Of a stretch of DNA of 64,000 nt, positions 17,460-25,482 are shown in pieces. The position numbers were made by a program, and so were the translations under genes. The notes beneath the pieces are model-generated. The model was not told where the DNA came from, searched no databases, and saw only the letters and a program-made list of their open reading frames with translations. The stretch lies in contig NZ_CP012034.1 in assembly GCF_001050475.1 (NCBI RefSeq), positions 1 through 64,000 of the forward strand. The letters run 5' to 3'. Source of the DNA: Companilactobacillus ginsenosidimutans (lineage in GTDB: Bacteria; Bacillota; Bacilli; Lactobacillales; Lactobacillaceae). Numbering within the stretch: position 1 is the first letter of the stretch; every line of letters begins with the position of its first letter.

Positions 17460-18098
17460 ATGGAGCAATGGAAAAAAGTGCCTAATTTTGAACGATATGA
17501 GGTTTCAAACCTTGGAAGAGTCAAAAGTACAGTAACCGGACAAATTCGGAAGTTGTCAAAACCCGGACGACGGACTGCTTACTTGAAAACGTCCTTTCGA
17601 GATGACAACGGAAAAATCAGAACCTTTGACGTTCACAGGTTAGTTGCCGAGTTGTTTTGCATCAAGCCGGAAACAGACAAAGTGCTTGTTGTGGATCACT
17701 TAAACGGAAACACCAAAGACAACAGAGCAGACAATTTGGAATGGATCACGATAAGTGAAAATCAACGCAGACGAAAAGCATACGAGTTTGGTTACTCGGT
17801 AAAAGATACCTCAATAGTTTGGTTCGACGAGAACGGAATTATACAAGGAATTTTCGAGAGTTGCCGACAAGCCTCAATCAAAACGGGCTTGGCATACACA
17901 GCAATTACAAAGTGTTGTTCAACAAGATACCCGAGAGTTGTAAACGTCGGTCGTTGGGGCTTTGAGAGAGTACCAACAAAAGATATTTACAACTTGTATT
18001 GGGAACAAAAAAAGTCCCTTGCCACTGCAATGGCAAAGGACAGGAATACTTCAAAAAAATCATATGTTCATTTTAACACAATAAGAAAAAGGGGATAA
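17460..18098 (+). CDS. HNH homing endonuclease (NUMOD4-HNH)
   Basis: 212 residues from ATG 17460. The N-terminal NUMOD4 motif (WKKVPNFERYEVSNLGRVKS) is followed by an HNH nuclease core (VDHLNGNTKDNRADNLEW) and a C-terminal NUMOD1-like DNA-binding segment (IFESCRQASIKTGLAYTAIT). Such free-standing genes cut phage DNA and spread by repair. It interrupts the early operon between a small gene and recT and is probably a mobile passenger. Confidence 0.92.
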   Translation: MEQWKKVPNFERYEVSNLGRVKSTVTGQIRKLSKPGRRTAYLKTSFRDDNGKIRTFDVHRLVAELFCIKPETDKVLVVDHLNGNTKDNRADNLEWITISENQRRRKAYEFGYSVKDTSIVWFDENGIIQGIFESCRQASIKTGLAYTAITKCCSTRYPRVVNVGRWGFERVPTKDIYNLYWEQKKSLATAMAKDRNTSKKSYVHFNTIRKRG

Positions 18099-18102
18099 AA
18101 AA

Positions 18103-18915
18103 ATGGTAAACAATTTAGCAAAATTACCAATCCAGACATTAGTAAAAGAACCAAAGATCGTTGAAAAATTTGAATCTGTGTTAGGTAACAAATCAGCTCA
18201 ATTTGTTACATCACTTATTAATGTTGTGAATAGTAATCAATCTTTGAAGAATGTTGATCAAATGAGCGTTGTTGCCTCGGCTATGGTGGCAGCCAGTTTA
18301 GACTTGCCAATTAATCAAGACTTGGGATACATGTGGTTAGTTCCATATGGCGGTAAGGCACAACCTCAGATGGGTTACAAAGGATATATCCAATTGGCAC
18401 AGAGAACCGGGCAGTACAAACATCTGAACGCCGTCGCAGTGTATGAAGACGAGTTTCAAAGTTACAACCCGTTAACCGAGCAATTGGATTATGAACCTCA
18501 TTTTAAGGATCGTGATTCCTCTGAAAAACCCGTTGGATACGTTGGTTACTTTGAGTTAACTAGTGGCTTCGAAAAAACTGTGTACTGGACACGTAAACAA
18601 ATTGATGACCACAGACAAAATTTTTCAAAAATGAGTGGAAAGTCAAAACCGAGTGGTGTTTGGGCAACTAACTTTGACGCAATGGCACTCAAAACGGTTC
18701 TAAGAAACTTAATCAGTAAATGGGGACCGATGAGTGTGGAAATGCAAAAAGCTTACGAGAGCGACGAGCAGGCAACAACAATCAGCACAAACGACATCAA
18801 AGATATTGAAGCACAAGAACAAGAGCCCGCAACTGATGTTAGTCAGCTGATCAATGGAAATGCAACGGAGGCAAACGTCAATGACTCAACAACCAATTCA
18901 AAAGACTCTGAATAA
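18103..18915 (+). CDS. recT: RecT single-strand annealing protein
   Basis: 270 residues. The RecT signature lies at about 75-115 (LDLPINQDLGYMWLVPYG, then QMGYKGYIQLAQRTGQYK). The acidic, Gln-rich C-terminus is typical of single-strand annealing proteins that contact SSB. It works with the following exonuclease to recombine phage DNA ends. The exonuclease start lies inside its 3' end. Confidence 0.95.
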   Translation: MVNNLAKLPIQTLVKEPKIVEKFESVLGNKSAQFVTSLINVVNSNQSLKNVDQMSVVASAMVAASLDLPINQDLGYMWLVPYGGKAQPQMGYKGYIQLAQRTGQYKHLNAVAVYEDEFQSYNPLTEQLDYEPHFKDRDSSEKPVGYVGYFELTSGFEKTVYWTRKQIDDHRQNFSKMSGKSKPSGVWATNFDAMALKTVLRNLISKWGPMSVEMQKAYESDEQATTISTNDIKDIEAQEQEPATDVSQLINGNATEANVNDSTTNSKDSE

Positions 18916-19693
18916 AGAAACATATTATTCAATTGAATCAGATAGGTATTATCAATCGGCAACATTTTTCAAGAACTTCGAAAAATGTGAAGCTGCAACT
19001 GTGGCACAACTAAATGATATATACAAACCAGATATAAACCAAAAAGCTCTATTGGTTGGCAATTACTTGCATTCTTACTTTGAAAGCCATACGGCTCACG
19101 AGAATTTCATTAAACAACACGAAGGTGACATGTTCACAAAGCGGGGCACACTGTTAAAAGATTATCAGGTTGCTGACTCAATGATTGCAACGCTTACTGA
19201 TGATCCAATGTTTAACAATCTTTATCAGGGCAAAAAAGAGGCAATCGTTAAAGGCCAAATTGAAGGCGTTAATTGGAAAGGCAAAATTGATTGTTTGAAC
19301 CTAGACCGCAAAATATTTCTTGATTTAAAAACAACTAGGGAAATAGACCGTAAATATTGGAACGAAGAAAAACGTATGTGGCAATCATTTATGGACGAAT
19401 ATAATTATCCGTTGCAAATGTATGTATACCAGCAATTAATTTATCAACAATATGGAGTCATGTGTACACCTTATATTATTGCAGTAAGTAAACAAGAAAT
19501 ACCCGCAAAGGCTGTTATCTCGATTCCTAAGAAGCGACTAGCAGAGGCCCAAGAAGAGATTGAAACACTTCAGCCAAGATTTGAAAAAGTAAAGAGCGGA
19601 TTTGAAGTACCAATACGTTGTGGTAAATGTGCTTATTGTCGAAAAACTGCAACACTAGGGGAAATTACAAGCATGGAAAACCTTATTAATTAG
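18881..19693 (+). CDS. PD-(D/E)XK exonuclease (RecE/YqaJ-like partner of RecT)
   Basis: 270 residues from ATG 18881, with CGGAGG 10 bases upstream. The nuclease core shows GNYLHSYFE, EAIVKGQIEGVNWKGKIDCL, FLDLKTTREID and QMYVYQQLI, the pattern of DUF3799-type exonucleases. A C-terminal CGKCAYCR motif suggests bound metal or an iron-sulfur cluster. It overlaps recT by 35 bases, indicating coupled expression. Confidence 0.9.
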   Translation: MTQQPIQKTLNKETYYSIESDRYYQSATFFKNFEKCEAATVAQLNDIYKPDINQKALLVGNYLHSYFESHTAHENFIKQHEGDMFTKRGTLLKDYQVADSMIATLTDDPMFNNLYQGKKEAIVKGQIEGVNWKGKIDCLNLDRKIFLDLKTTREIDRKYWNEEKRMWQSFMDEYNYPLQMYVYQQLIYQQYGVMCTPYIIAVSKQEIPAKAVISIPKKRLAEAQEEIETLQPRFEKVKSGFEVPIRCGKCAYCRKTATLGEITSMENLIN

Positions 19694-19702
19694 GAGGACG
19701 AG

Positions 19703-20551
19703 ATGGCAAGACCTATTAAAAATGGCATGGATTACTTTCCACTCGACGTTGATTTTCCAACAAATGAAAAAGTCGAAGCAATCATGGGGGAGTTTGGAAG
19801 TGAGGGTGTTGTTGCTTTTCTTTACCTCTTATCGGCTATCTATCGGAATGGTTATTTTCTGAAGTGGGATAGGTTGAGTCAAATGCAATTGGTAAATCGA
19901 ATTGACGGAATGACTATTGAAAAAATGGATCAACTAATCAATAGACTAATTTCGTACGACACATTCAGCGAAGAAGCATTTGAGGAGTATCAAATTCTCA
20001 CAAGCAAGAGAGTTCAAGCAACGTTTTTAGAAGCTACAAAAAGACGAAAAGAACAACCAAAATTACGTTATTTAGTTAATGATGACAATAACCTAGTTTC
20101 AAGCGTAGTTAATGTTGACAATAACCCCAGTTCAAGTGGGGTAAATGTTGACATTAGTACACAAAGTAAAGTAAAGGAAAGGAAAGAAAAGAAAAGTAAA
20201 CAAAAGCAGAGTAAAGAAATAGGGCCACCTGCTGTTGCTTTTCAAAAAACTCTTACAGTGTATCAACAAAACATTGGGGTACTAAATCCATTAGTGCAGC
20301 AAAACATAGAATATCGAATCAATGACTTCGTTAATCAAGGAACTAATGAAATTGAAGCCAATGAGATTGTTCAACTCGCAATTGAAAAGGCAGCCCTTAG
20401 CAATAAACTATCTTGGAATTATGCAGATGGGATTTTAAAAAACTGGCTTGATCATAGCTTGTTCACATTAAGCAATGTAAAGGCAGAACAAAAACCGAAA
20501 ACAAAGAATGAACCATACTCTGTTGATGAATCGGACAAATTACCATACTAG
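19703..20551 (+). CDS. Replication initiator / helicase-recruiting protein (DnaD-like)
   Basis: 282 residues. The N-terminal domain (about 1-110) matches the DUF4373/Lin1244-type winged helix of phage initiators (YFPLDVDFPTNEKVEAIMGE). A low-complexity linker (about 125-175) contains an 11-residue repeat and a Lys-rich run. The C-terminal part (about 180-265) is DnaD-like (YQQNIGVLNPLVQQNIEYRI). Iterons in the DNA of the linker suggest the origin lies inside this gene, as in lambda O. It pairs with the DnaC-like loader that follows. Confidence 0.88.
   Translation: MARPIKNGMDYFPLDVDFPTNEKVEAIMGEFGSEGVVAFLYLLSAIYRNGYFLKWDRLSQMQLVNRIDGMTIEKMDQLINRLISYDTFSEEAFEEYQILTSKRVQATFLEATKRRKEQPKLRYLVNDDNNLVSSVVNVDNNPSSSGVNVDISTQSKVKERKEKKSKQKQSKEIGPPAVAFQKTLTVYQQNIGVLNPLVQQNIEYRINDFVNQGTNEIEANEIVQLAIEKAALSNKLSWNYADGILKNWLDHSLFTLSNVKAEQKPKTKNEPYSVDESDKLPY
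20073..20159 (+). repeat. Three iterons at exact 33-bp spacing: probable phage origin
   Basis: Copies begin at 20073, 20106 and 20139. The first two share 20 of 21 bases (TAGTTAATGnTGACAATAACC); the third is diverged (AAATGTTGACATTAG). A CCCC-AGTTCAAGT-GGGG hairpin lies between copies two and three. A long purine-rich A/G tract follows (20160-20220), suited to strand opening. The location inside the initiator gene supports an origin. Confidence 0.7.
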
Positions 20552-20560
20552 GAGGGCGAA

Positions 20561-21328
20561 ATGGAAAACTTAGGAACAATCATGAGTGAACTGTTGGCAG
20601 ACCTCAAGAAAAAAGATATCAACATTGATTGGGATAACGTGAAGAATATCGATATGGACGAAAGACGAAAACAAGACGAGATTAACATAACCAAAAGATA
20701 TAAAGCACAAGAGAAATATCGAATGTTTAACAGTTCGCTTGTTAGTGATATTGATGATCTGAAAAGCGTTTTTGATGACTTTGATGCAGATACACCGGAG
20801 CAAGAACAAGAACTCTTACAGGCTCGAAATATCGCAAATGAAATATATAAAGGCAATACATCGAACTACCTATTCACTGGTAAAGCCGGAAGAGGCAAAA
20901 CCATGTTGGCAGTTAGCATTTTGAACGGATTAAAGTCCTTGGAAACTGACATTTCATGTTTGTTTGTAAGTGTTGAAATGTTGATCAATTTAGAACGTCA
21001 AGCCGTTACAGATAAATACAATATTGAAAAACATGACGTTTATCGAATCGAAAAATGTATTGAAAAATGCGATGTATTAGTACTTGATGATTTAGGAAGC
21101 GAAACAAGTTTTGCATCGGGTAAAGAGATACAACCCGCAACGAGATTTACACAAGAAGTATTATTCCGAATTGCTGATTATCGAAAAAACAAAGCAAACA
21201 TCATTACAACAAACAACACAGGTAGTGAATTACAACGAATGTACAACGGAAAGATTATAAGTCGATTGCTTACCAAAAAGCCTGAGAACGTAATTGTGTT
21301 TGATGGTAAAGACATGAGGGAGGTTTAG
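20561..21328 (+). CDS. DnaC-like helicase loader ATPase
   Basis: 255 residues. Walker A is GKAGRGKTML (about 106-115) and Walker B is VLVLDDLGSE (about 169-178), followed by a sensor-like ITTNNT segment and an Arg near ISRL. This is the AAA+ loader that brings the host replicative helicase to the phage origin. It directly follows the initiator with a GGAGG site. Confidence 0.93.
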   Translation: MENLGTIMSELLADLKKKDINIDWDNVKNIDMDERRKQDEINITKRYKAQEKYRMFNSSLVSDIDDLKSVFDDFDADTPEQEQELLQARNIANEIYKGNTSNYLFTGKAGRGKTMLAVSILNGLKSLETDISCLFVSVEMLINLERQAVTDKYNIEKHDVYRIEKCIEKCDVLVLDDLGSETSFASGKEIQPATRFTQEVLFRIADYRKNKANIITTNNTGSELQRMYNGKIISRLLTKKPENVIVFDGKDMREV

Positions 21329-21330
21329 AA

Positions 21331-21651
21331 ATGGAAACAGAAAAATTTATATCAGAGCTACCAATAATTCAAAACGTGGAAAGAGACAGTCTTGCTTATG
21401 CAAATAATCAACTTTTGATTATTCACGATCCTATCCTAAGTCAAATCAAATATTTAAAAGTCATATATGGACGGTATCACCAACTTTTAAACGATGTTTC
21501 TGATTATCGAGGTAATACGGATATTGAGGAACATTTAATTATGGCTATTTCAGAGCTTGAAACGGTGCATAAACAAATTGATGGAGAACTGCTCAATATG
21601 AATTGGCTTTTGAAGGAGATTAAAGAGAATGTTTTTAAAAATGACGATTGA
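21331..21651 (+). CDS. Hypothetical early protein
   Basis: 106 residues, mostly helical and acidic, no recognised domain. It starts 2 bases after the helicase loader and overlaps the RusA gene by 23 bases, so it belongs to the replication operon. Confidence 0.7.
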   Translation: METEKFISELPIIQNVERDSLAYANNQLLIIHDPILSQIKYLKVIYGRYHQLLNDVSDYRGNTDIEEHLIMAISELETVHKQIDGELLNMNWLLKEIKENVFKNDD

Positions 21652-22042
21652 GGGTGAACCAGTCGCAGCACAAAGGCCGAGAATCACGAGACGGGGAACA
21701 TACACCCCACCAAAATATGCAGAATATAAAAAAAACATCGAAGAACAATATCGAAAAGAATTTAATAATGAGCAACTTTTTGAACGGGGTGAACCCTTAA
21801 AAGTGGAATTGCATTTTTATAGAAGCATTCAAAAGTCAATATCAAATAAAGAACACGAACGGCGAGCAAGCCACGAAGTCAAGCCAGCAATTAAATCAGA
21901 CTTGGATAATTATATTAAATCGGTTTTTGATGGTCTCAAATGCGCATGGTTTGATGATGGTCAAATTGTCGAGATCAACGCAACAAAGGATTATGACGAA
22001 CAACCAAGGGTGGAGGTAACAATTGAAAAAATTAACAGTTGA
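21629..22042 (+). CDS. rusA: RusA-type Holliday junction resolvase
   Basis: 137 residues. The start MTIEGEPVAAQRPRITRRG and the acidic motif KSDLDNYIKSVFDGL followed by FDDGQI are the RusA family hallmarks; the aspartates bind the metal. It resolves branched DNA made during replication and RecT recombination before packaging. Confidence 0.93.
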   Translation: MFLKMTIEGEPVAAQRPRITRRGTYTPPKYAEYKKNIEEQYRKEFNNEQLFERGEPLKVELHFYRSIQKSISNKEHERRASHEVKPAIKSDLDNYIKSVFDGLKCAWFDDGQIVEINATKDYDEQPRVEVTIEKINS

Positions 22043-22180
22043 TGAAAGCCAACGTTTTATTGAAGAAGTTTACGACAGTGCTTTTTTCTACACACTGGGA
22101 AACCGATAACACTTGATGAATTAGCTTTGATTGTAAAAACAGCGAACCAAATACAAAAAGGACGTGATTCAGATGATTAA
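22023..22180 (+). pseudogene. Small early gene split by a -1 frameshift
   Basis: A TTG start at 22023 follows GGAGGTAAC and encodes 28 residues before TAA at 22107. One frame back, the reading continues as [20 protein letters not shown] to TAA at 22178, overlapping the ssb start. The switch falls on T6C: in frame, T TTT TTC is a classical -1 slippery heptamer, giving a product of about 51-52 residues. Either programmed slippage, a one-base deletion, or a homopolymer sequencing error would explain it. Confidence 0.6.
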
Positions 22181-22694
22181 TAGAGCAGTGATTACAGGAA
22201 GATTAACGAAAGATCCAGATTTGCGTTACACAGCAAATGGGCACGCCGTAGCAAGTTTTACCGTCGCCGTTAATAGAACATATACAAACGCAGACGGAGA
22301 ACGTGAGGCGGACTTTATTAATTGTGTTATGTGGAGAAAAGCAGCGGAAAATTTTGCTAATTTTACCCACAAGGGTTCATTAGTGGGGATTGATGGTCGT
22401 ATTCAAACCAGGAACTATGAGAACGATCAAGGAAATAGAGTATTTATTACTGAGGTGTTAGCAGAGAACTTTTCATTACTTGAACCAAAATCAAGCAATA
22501 ACCAACCAGCAAATAAAGAGCAACGACAACCAAGCAATGCACAGCCATCAGCAAAACCAACCGAGTGGACAACGCAAGGAAGCGAGTCAAAACAAAAGAC
22601 ATATGAAGAAGTTAACGGCATGAATAAAAACGGAACATATGAAAACGAGTCCACACAACAAGCTGATATCACAGACGATGATTTACCGTTTTAG
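22173..22694 (+). CDS. ssb: Single-stranded DNA-binding protein
   Basis: 173 residues from ATG 22173; the GTG at 22164 touches the ribosome site. The OB fold (about 1-110) begins [19 protein letters not shown] and includes FTVAVNRTY and [18 protein letters not shown] Gln/Ser-rich linker leads to the acidic tip DITDDDLPF, which docks partner proteins. It serves phage replication and recombination. Confidence 0.95.
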   Translation: MINRAVITGRLTKDPDLRYTANGHAVASFTVAVNRTYTNADGEREADFINCVMWRKAAENFANFTHKGSLVGIDGRIQTRNYENDQGNRVFITEVLAENFSLLEPKSSNNQPANKEQRQPSNAQPSAKPTEWTTQGSESKQKTYEEVNGMNKNGTYENESTQQADITDDDLPF

Positions 22695-22703
22695 GTGAAT
22701 GAC

Positions 22704-22875
22704 ATGAAGAAAGATAAAAAATGAGTTACCTAGAAAAATAACGGTTGTTGATGGACAAATATTTTTTGATGAAACAGACAACATCTTAAAAACAGATACA
22801 GGTATTCCAATTGTTGAAATTGAGAATGTAATGCAACCATTGACACCGCCACACAAAGGAAAATCAACCATATGA
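22704..22875 (+). pseudogene. Small early gene broken in an A6 tract
   Basis: ATG 22704 follows AGGTGA, but the frame stops after six codons at TGA 22722. Removing one A from the A6 tract at 22716-22721 restores an open frame to 22875 of about 56 residues (with NELPRKITVVDGQIFFDET and PIVEIENVMQPLTPPHKG). That end overlaps the next start as ATGA, which supports the restored frame. Either a real mutation, slippage or a homopolymer read error. Confidence 0.6.
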
Positions 22876-23036
22876 AAAATATCCCCTTGGCAATTTACCA
22901 AATGAAAGCAAATGGATACACGAATATTGAAATTGCTGATGCACTACGGATCAGCGATGAAGAATTATGCAAGCAAATGGAACGTATCAAAAGAGATGAA
23001 CAAGCCTTTGAAAGGAGAAACCAACTTGAACTTTAA
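22872..23036 (+). CDS. Small helix-turn-helix-like early protein (54 residues)
   Basis: ATG 22872 overlaps the upstream stop. The pattern IYQMKANGYTNIEIADALRI followed by SDEELCKQM resembles a short helix-turn-helix of the kind found in phage sigma-like or replication-associated proteins. No family is named with confidence. Confidence 0.65.
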   Translation: MKNIPLAIYQMKANGYTNIEIADALRISDEELCKQMERIKRDEQAFERRNQLEL

Positions 23037-23217
23037 AAGTATTTACAAAGAACATATGTCTAGGATTTTTGAAGATCAACAACACAGCATAGAAAAAACA
23101 ATTGCATATGTAATAAAGCATGAGATGCAATTACCGAATGAATTCGCATTAGCAAGACGACATCTCACAGAAAGGGAAAAGAACGAATTAATAATTGATA
23201 TTATTTTGCCGTTCTAG
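23026..23217 (+). CDS. Hypothetical early protein (63 residues)
   Basis: The TTG start at 23026 has AAAGGAG 8 bases upstream and overlaps the previous gene. A longer frame from ATG 22912 would run through that gene in another frame and is rejected. Mostly helical, no domain recognised. Confidence 0.6.
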   Translation: MNFKSIYKEHMSRIFEDQQHSIEKTIAYVIKHEMQLPNEFALARRHLTEREKNELIIDIILPF

Positions 23218-23224
23218 TTAATTC

Positions 23225-23605
23225 ATGAACAAAATTGTTGAATGGGTAATAGAATTAGAAGAAGAATTTGGAAACATGCGAAACGTGCCAGAAAACCACC
23301 CAACATTGATGAAGATTAGGGCGGAAGATCGCATTGGAAATGAAATGAGTGAACGAGCAAAAAATTTCAGATGGGATTACATACAAAAAGAATTAGACAG
23401 TGGCACGCCAAAACGTACAATCATTGATTTGTATGAAATCAACAAAACTGAATTTGATAAGGCTATGCGATTTAAATTGATCAATGATATTGCTTGGAAA
23501 CGTGTACGGCGGGCAAAGACCTATCAAAAATACGTCGATAAAAAAAGGAGATTGAAACAAGAAAAAATTGAACAATTAAGAAGGGAACGAATACATGGAA
23601 AATAG
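23225..23605 (+). CDS. Hypothetical early protein, basic C-terminus
   Basis: 126 residues. A helical N-terminal half is followed by a strongly basic C-terminal stretch (KKRRLKQEKIEQLRRERIHG), which suggests nucleic-acid binding. A segment GTPKRTIIDLYEINKTEFDKA could form a helix-turn-helix. No named family. Confidence 0.65.
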   Translation: MNKIVEWVIELEEEFGNMRNVPENHPTLMKIRAEDRIGNEMSERAKNFRWDYIQKELDSGTPKRTIIDLYEINKTEFDKAMRFKLINDIAWKRVRRAKTYQKYVDKKRRLKQEKIEQLRRERIHGK

Positions 23606-23930
23606 TGCAATTAAATCAATTCAAATTGCCCGTGAAGTCATATCAAAGAATCTTTTGAAAACTAGTGGCGAATATAAAAGAGGCGTGCAGGCTTGTGATG
23701 AGGCTATCGTGGAACTAAATCCAGTAGCATGTGAATATTGTGACCCAATGAACTCAAAGCCTTTTGGTATTGTTTCTGATGATTCATCTGACATTAATTA
23801 CACTTCAGTGGTTATAGATGAAAATATAATCACTGATCGGGTTGAAAATGAGTGCATGAATTGGGAACGCTTTACAACTCCTATTAATTATTGTCCTATG
23901 TGTGGCAGAAAGTTGGAGGTGGAAGAATGA
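23595..23930 (+). CDS. Zinc-ribbon early protein
   Basis: 111 residues. Two cysteine pairs, CEYC (about 52-55) and CPMC near the C-terminus (YCPMCGRKL), form a likely zinc ribbon. Similar small proteins are common in lactic phage early regions; role unknown. It overlaps its neighbours on both sides. Confidence 0.7.
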   Translation: MENSAIKSIQIAREVISKNLLKTSGEYKRGVQACDEAIVELNPVACEYCDPMNSKPFGIVSDDSSDINYTSVVIDENIITDRVENECMNWERFTTPINYCPMCGRKLEVEE

Positions 23931-24160
23931 TTAAACCGCAAGAATACAGATTAAAACTAACTGATGAAGATATAGATGACTTGTATTGGCTAGACAAATC
24001 AGACCCGTATTTTCATGACGGATATATTTACGGCTACTTACTGCCATATACAACGGGTTATGCATTAGTTGGTAGACCGATTGAATTATCCGAGGACTGT
24101 ATACGTCCAGAATTTTGGTTACATATCCTAGCACTAGATAGATTGGAGGCGGTTGACTGA
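23927..24160 (+). CDS. Hypothetical early protein (77 residues)
   Basis: ATG 23927 overlaps the upstream stop as ATGA and is preceded by GGAGGTGG; a longer frame from 23891 is rejected. Tyr/Asp-rich, soluble, no domain recognised. Its stop overlaps the next ATG by one base. Confidence 0.65.
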   Translation: MIKPQEYRLKLTDEDIDDLYWLDKSDPYFHDGYIYGYLLPYTTGYALVGRPIELSEDCIRPEFWLHILALDRLEAVD

Positions 24161-24591
24161 TGAGAACTATTACAGGGTGGACCGAAGAAGAGATTGAAGA
24201 ACTTGAATGGCAAAAAAATCAAAAAAATGATTTTGATGATGTTTTAGATGTTTTATATGATCGAGAAAACCAAACGTATTTGAAAGATAAATATATGCAA
24301 TCACAGACACCAGAACAGATAATTTTTGATATGGTTGATTACTGGAGAGGTGACGGTGTTTTTTTTAATCCACGGTACCTCTGGAAATTAAAACCAACTC
24401 TCACTCAAGAAACAGGGAAAGATATATATTTATTTAAGGACGGTATTGATGGTGTTCCCGTTCTTGGAACAAATTGCAATGATGTTTCTATTCCGAAAGA
24501 GAATAAATTTTTAACTTTAAAACAAGTTAGAAATCTACTCAAAGACACTTACTTCTGCCTTGATATGTTTGAAGGGAAAAAGGTTGGATAG
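24160..24591 (+). CDS. DUF1642-like early protein
   Basis: 143 residues, acidic. The layout of an N-terminal acidic helical part and a C-terminal part with FLTLKQVRNLLKDTYFCLDMF is reminiscent of small lactic phage proteins such as DUF1642. Function unknown; assignment tentative. Confidence 0.5.
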   Translation: MRTITGWTEEEIEELEWQKNQKNDFDDVLDVLYDRENQTYLKDKYMQSQTPEQIIFDMVDYWRGDGVFFNPRYLWKLKPTLTQETGKDIYLFKDGIDGVPVLGTNCNDVSIPKENKFLTLKQVRNLLKDTYFCLDMFEGKKVG

Positions 24592-24598
24592 GTAACAT

Positions 24599-24775
24599 AT
24601 GGAAAAGCTAAGGAAAACAACATTAAAATATTTAGAGCAACAGTTAGAGGATTACCAAACTATTGATGATGAAATAGCTCGAATGAGAATTAGAGTTACA
24701 GCTATTGATCCAAAATTTGTGCCATTTATGGAAGAGGTGGAAGACGATGAAGTGGAGGAAGACGATGAAATATAA
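24599..24775 (+). CDS. Small acidic coiled-coil protein (58 residues)
   Basis: ATG 24599 follows GGATAGGTAAC. An N-terminal helix (TLKYLEQQLEDYQTIDDEIA) is followed by a very acidic end (EEVEDDEVEEDDEI). The next gene begins inside its last codons. No named family. Confidence 0.6.
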   Translation: MEKLRKTTLKYLEQQLEDYQTIDDEIARMRIRVTAIDPKFVPFMEEVEDDEVEEDDEI

Positions 24776-25166
24776 ATTAAAATTAAATTACACGGAAGGC
24801 GAACTAAAGGAACTAAAAGAACTTGGAAAAGCTTACGATAGCCCTATACATGCAATAGGTAAGTTGCTCATGCCAGAAACTCACGGTATCGGGAGTTTAC
24901 AAGCAAAGTACATGACAATGGAGCACACAAAAGAGTTTGATTTTATGGCCGACATTAATAACGTGGTAATGGGAACTGCTGTTTTTCCTAATAAACTGTA
25001 TATTGTTCATGACACTAATACGAACAGCGTTATTTACCATGACGATATCAACAACAAATTAATTTGGGCTCCATTATGTTTTTATCGTCCGGTTAAAAAT
25101 ACCAAAGAGGAATGGTTATCAATTAACCCAGCATACGAACCAATGTTAGAAAGGGTAGAAGACTAA
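24765..25166 (+). CDS. Hypothetical early protein (133 residues)
   Basis: ATG 24765 follows GTGGAGG and overlaps the acidic gene by 11 bases; an upstream frame from 24705 is rejected. Soluble, mixed alpha/beta, no recognised motif. Related in layout to the 23927 and 24160 genes, which also begin with a repeated KLxxTEEE/LKLTDED-like segment. Confidence 0.62.
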   Translation: MKYKLKLNYTEGELKELKELGKAYDSPIHAIGKLLMPETHGIGSLQAKYMTMEHTKEFDFMADINNVVMGTAVFPNKLYIVHDTNTNSVIYHDDINNKLIWAPLCFYRPVKNTKEEWLSINPAYEPMLERVED

Positions 25167-25480
25167 TGGACAACGATTTAATTAAAGCAGTACAAGAATG
25201 GTCAAAAGAACGTGGCTTAGATAATAATGACCCAGCGAAACAATTGAATAAGCTGCAAGAAGAGATTGATGAGTTAAAGGAAGCATATAAGAATCATGAT
25301 TTCTCAAATGCTAACTCAGGTTTCCCGGATTCGATTGGTGATGTGATGGTTGTCATGATTATCCTCTGTCAACAAACAGGATTCGATTTAAAAGATTGCT
25401 TGGAACTTGCAGTTGATACGATCAAGAATCGTAAAGGGAAGACTTTAAATGGTGTGTTCATTAAGGACGAGGGGGAATAA
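25166..25480 (+). CDS. MazG-like nucleotide pyrophosphohydrolase
   Basis: 104 residues. The motif LQEEIDELKEA and the second motif DSIGDVMVVMIILCQQ match the all-alpha NTP-pyrophosphohydrolase (MazG) fold, with the acidic residues binding Mg. Phage MazG homologues alter nucleotide or alarmone pools during infection. It starts on the stop of the gene before. Confidence 0.85.
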   Translation: MDNDLIKAVQEWSKERGLDNNDPAKQLNKLQEEIDELKEAYKNHDFSNANSGFPDSIGDVMVVMIILCQQTGFDLKDCLELAVDTIKNRKGKTLNGVFIKDEGE

Positions 25481-25482
25481 CC

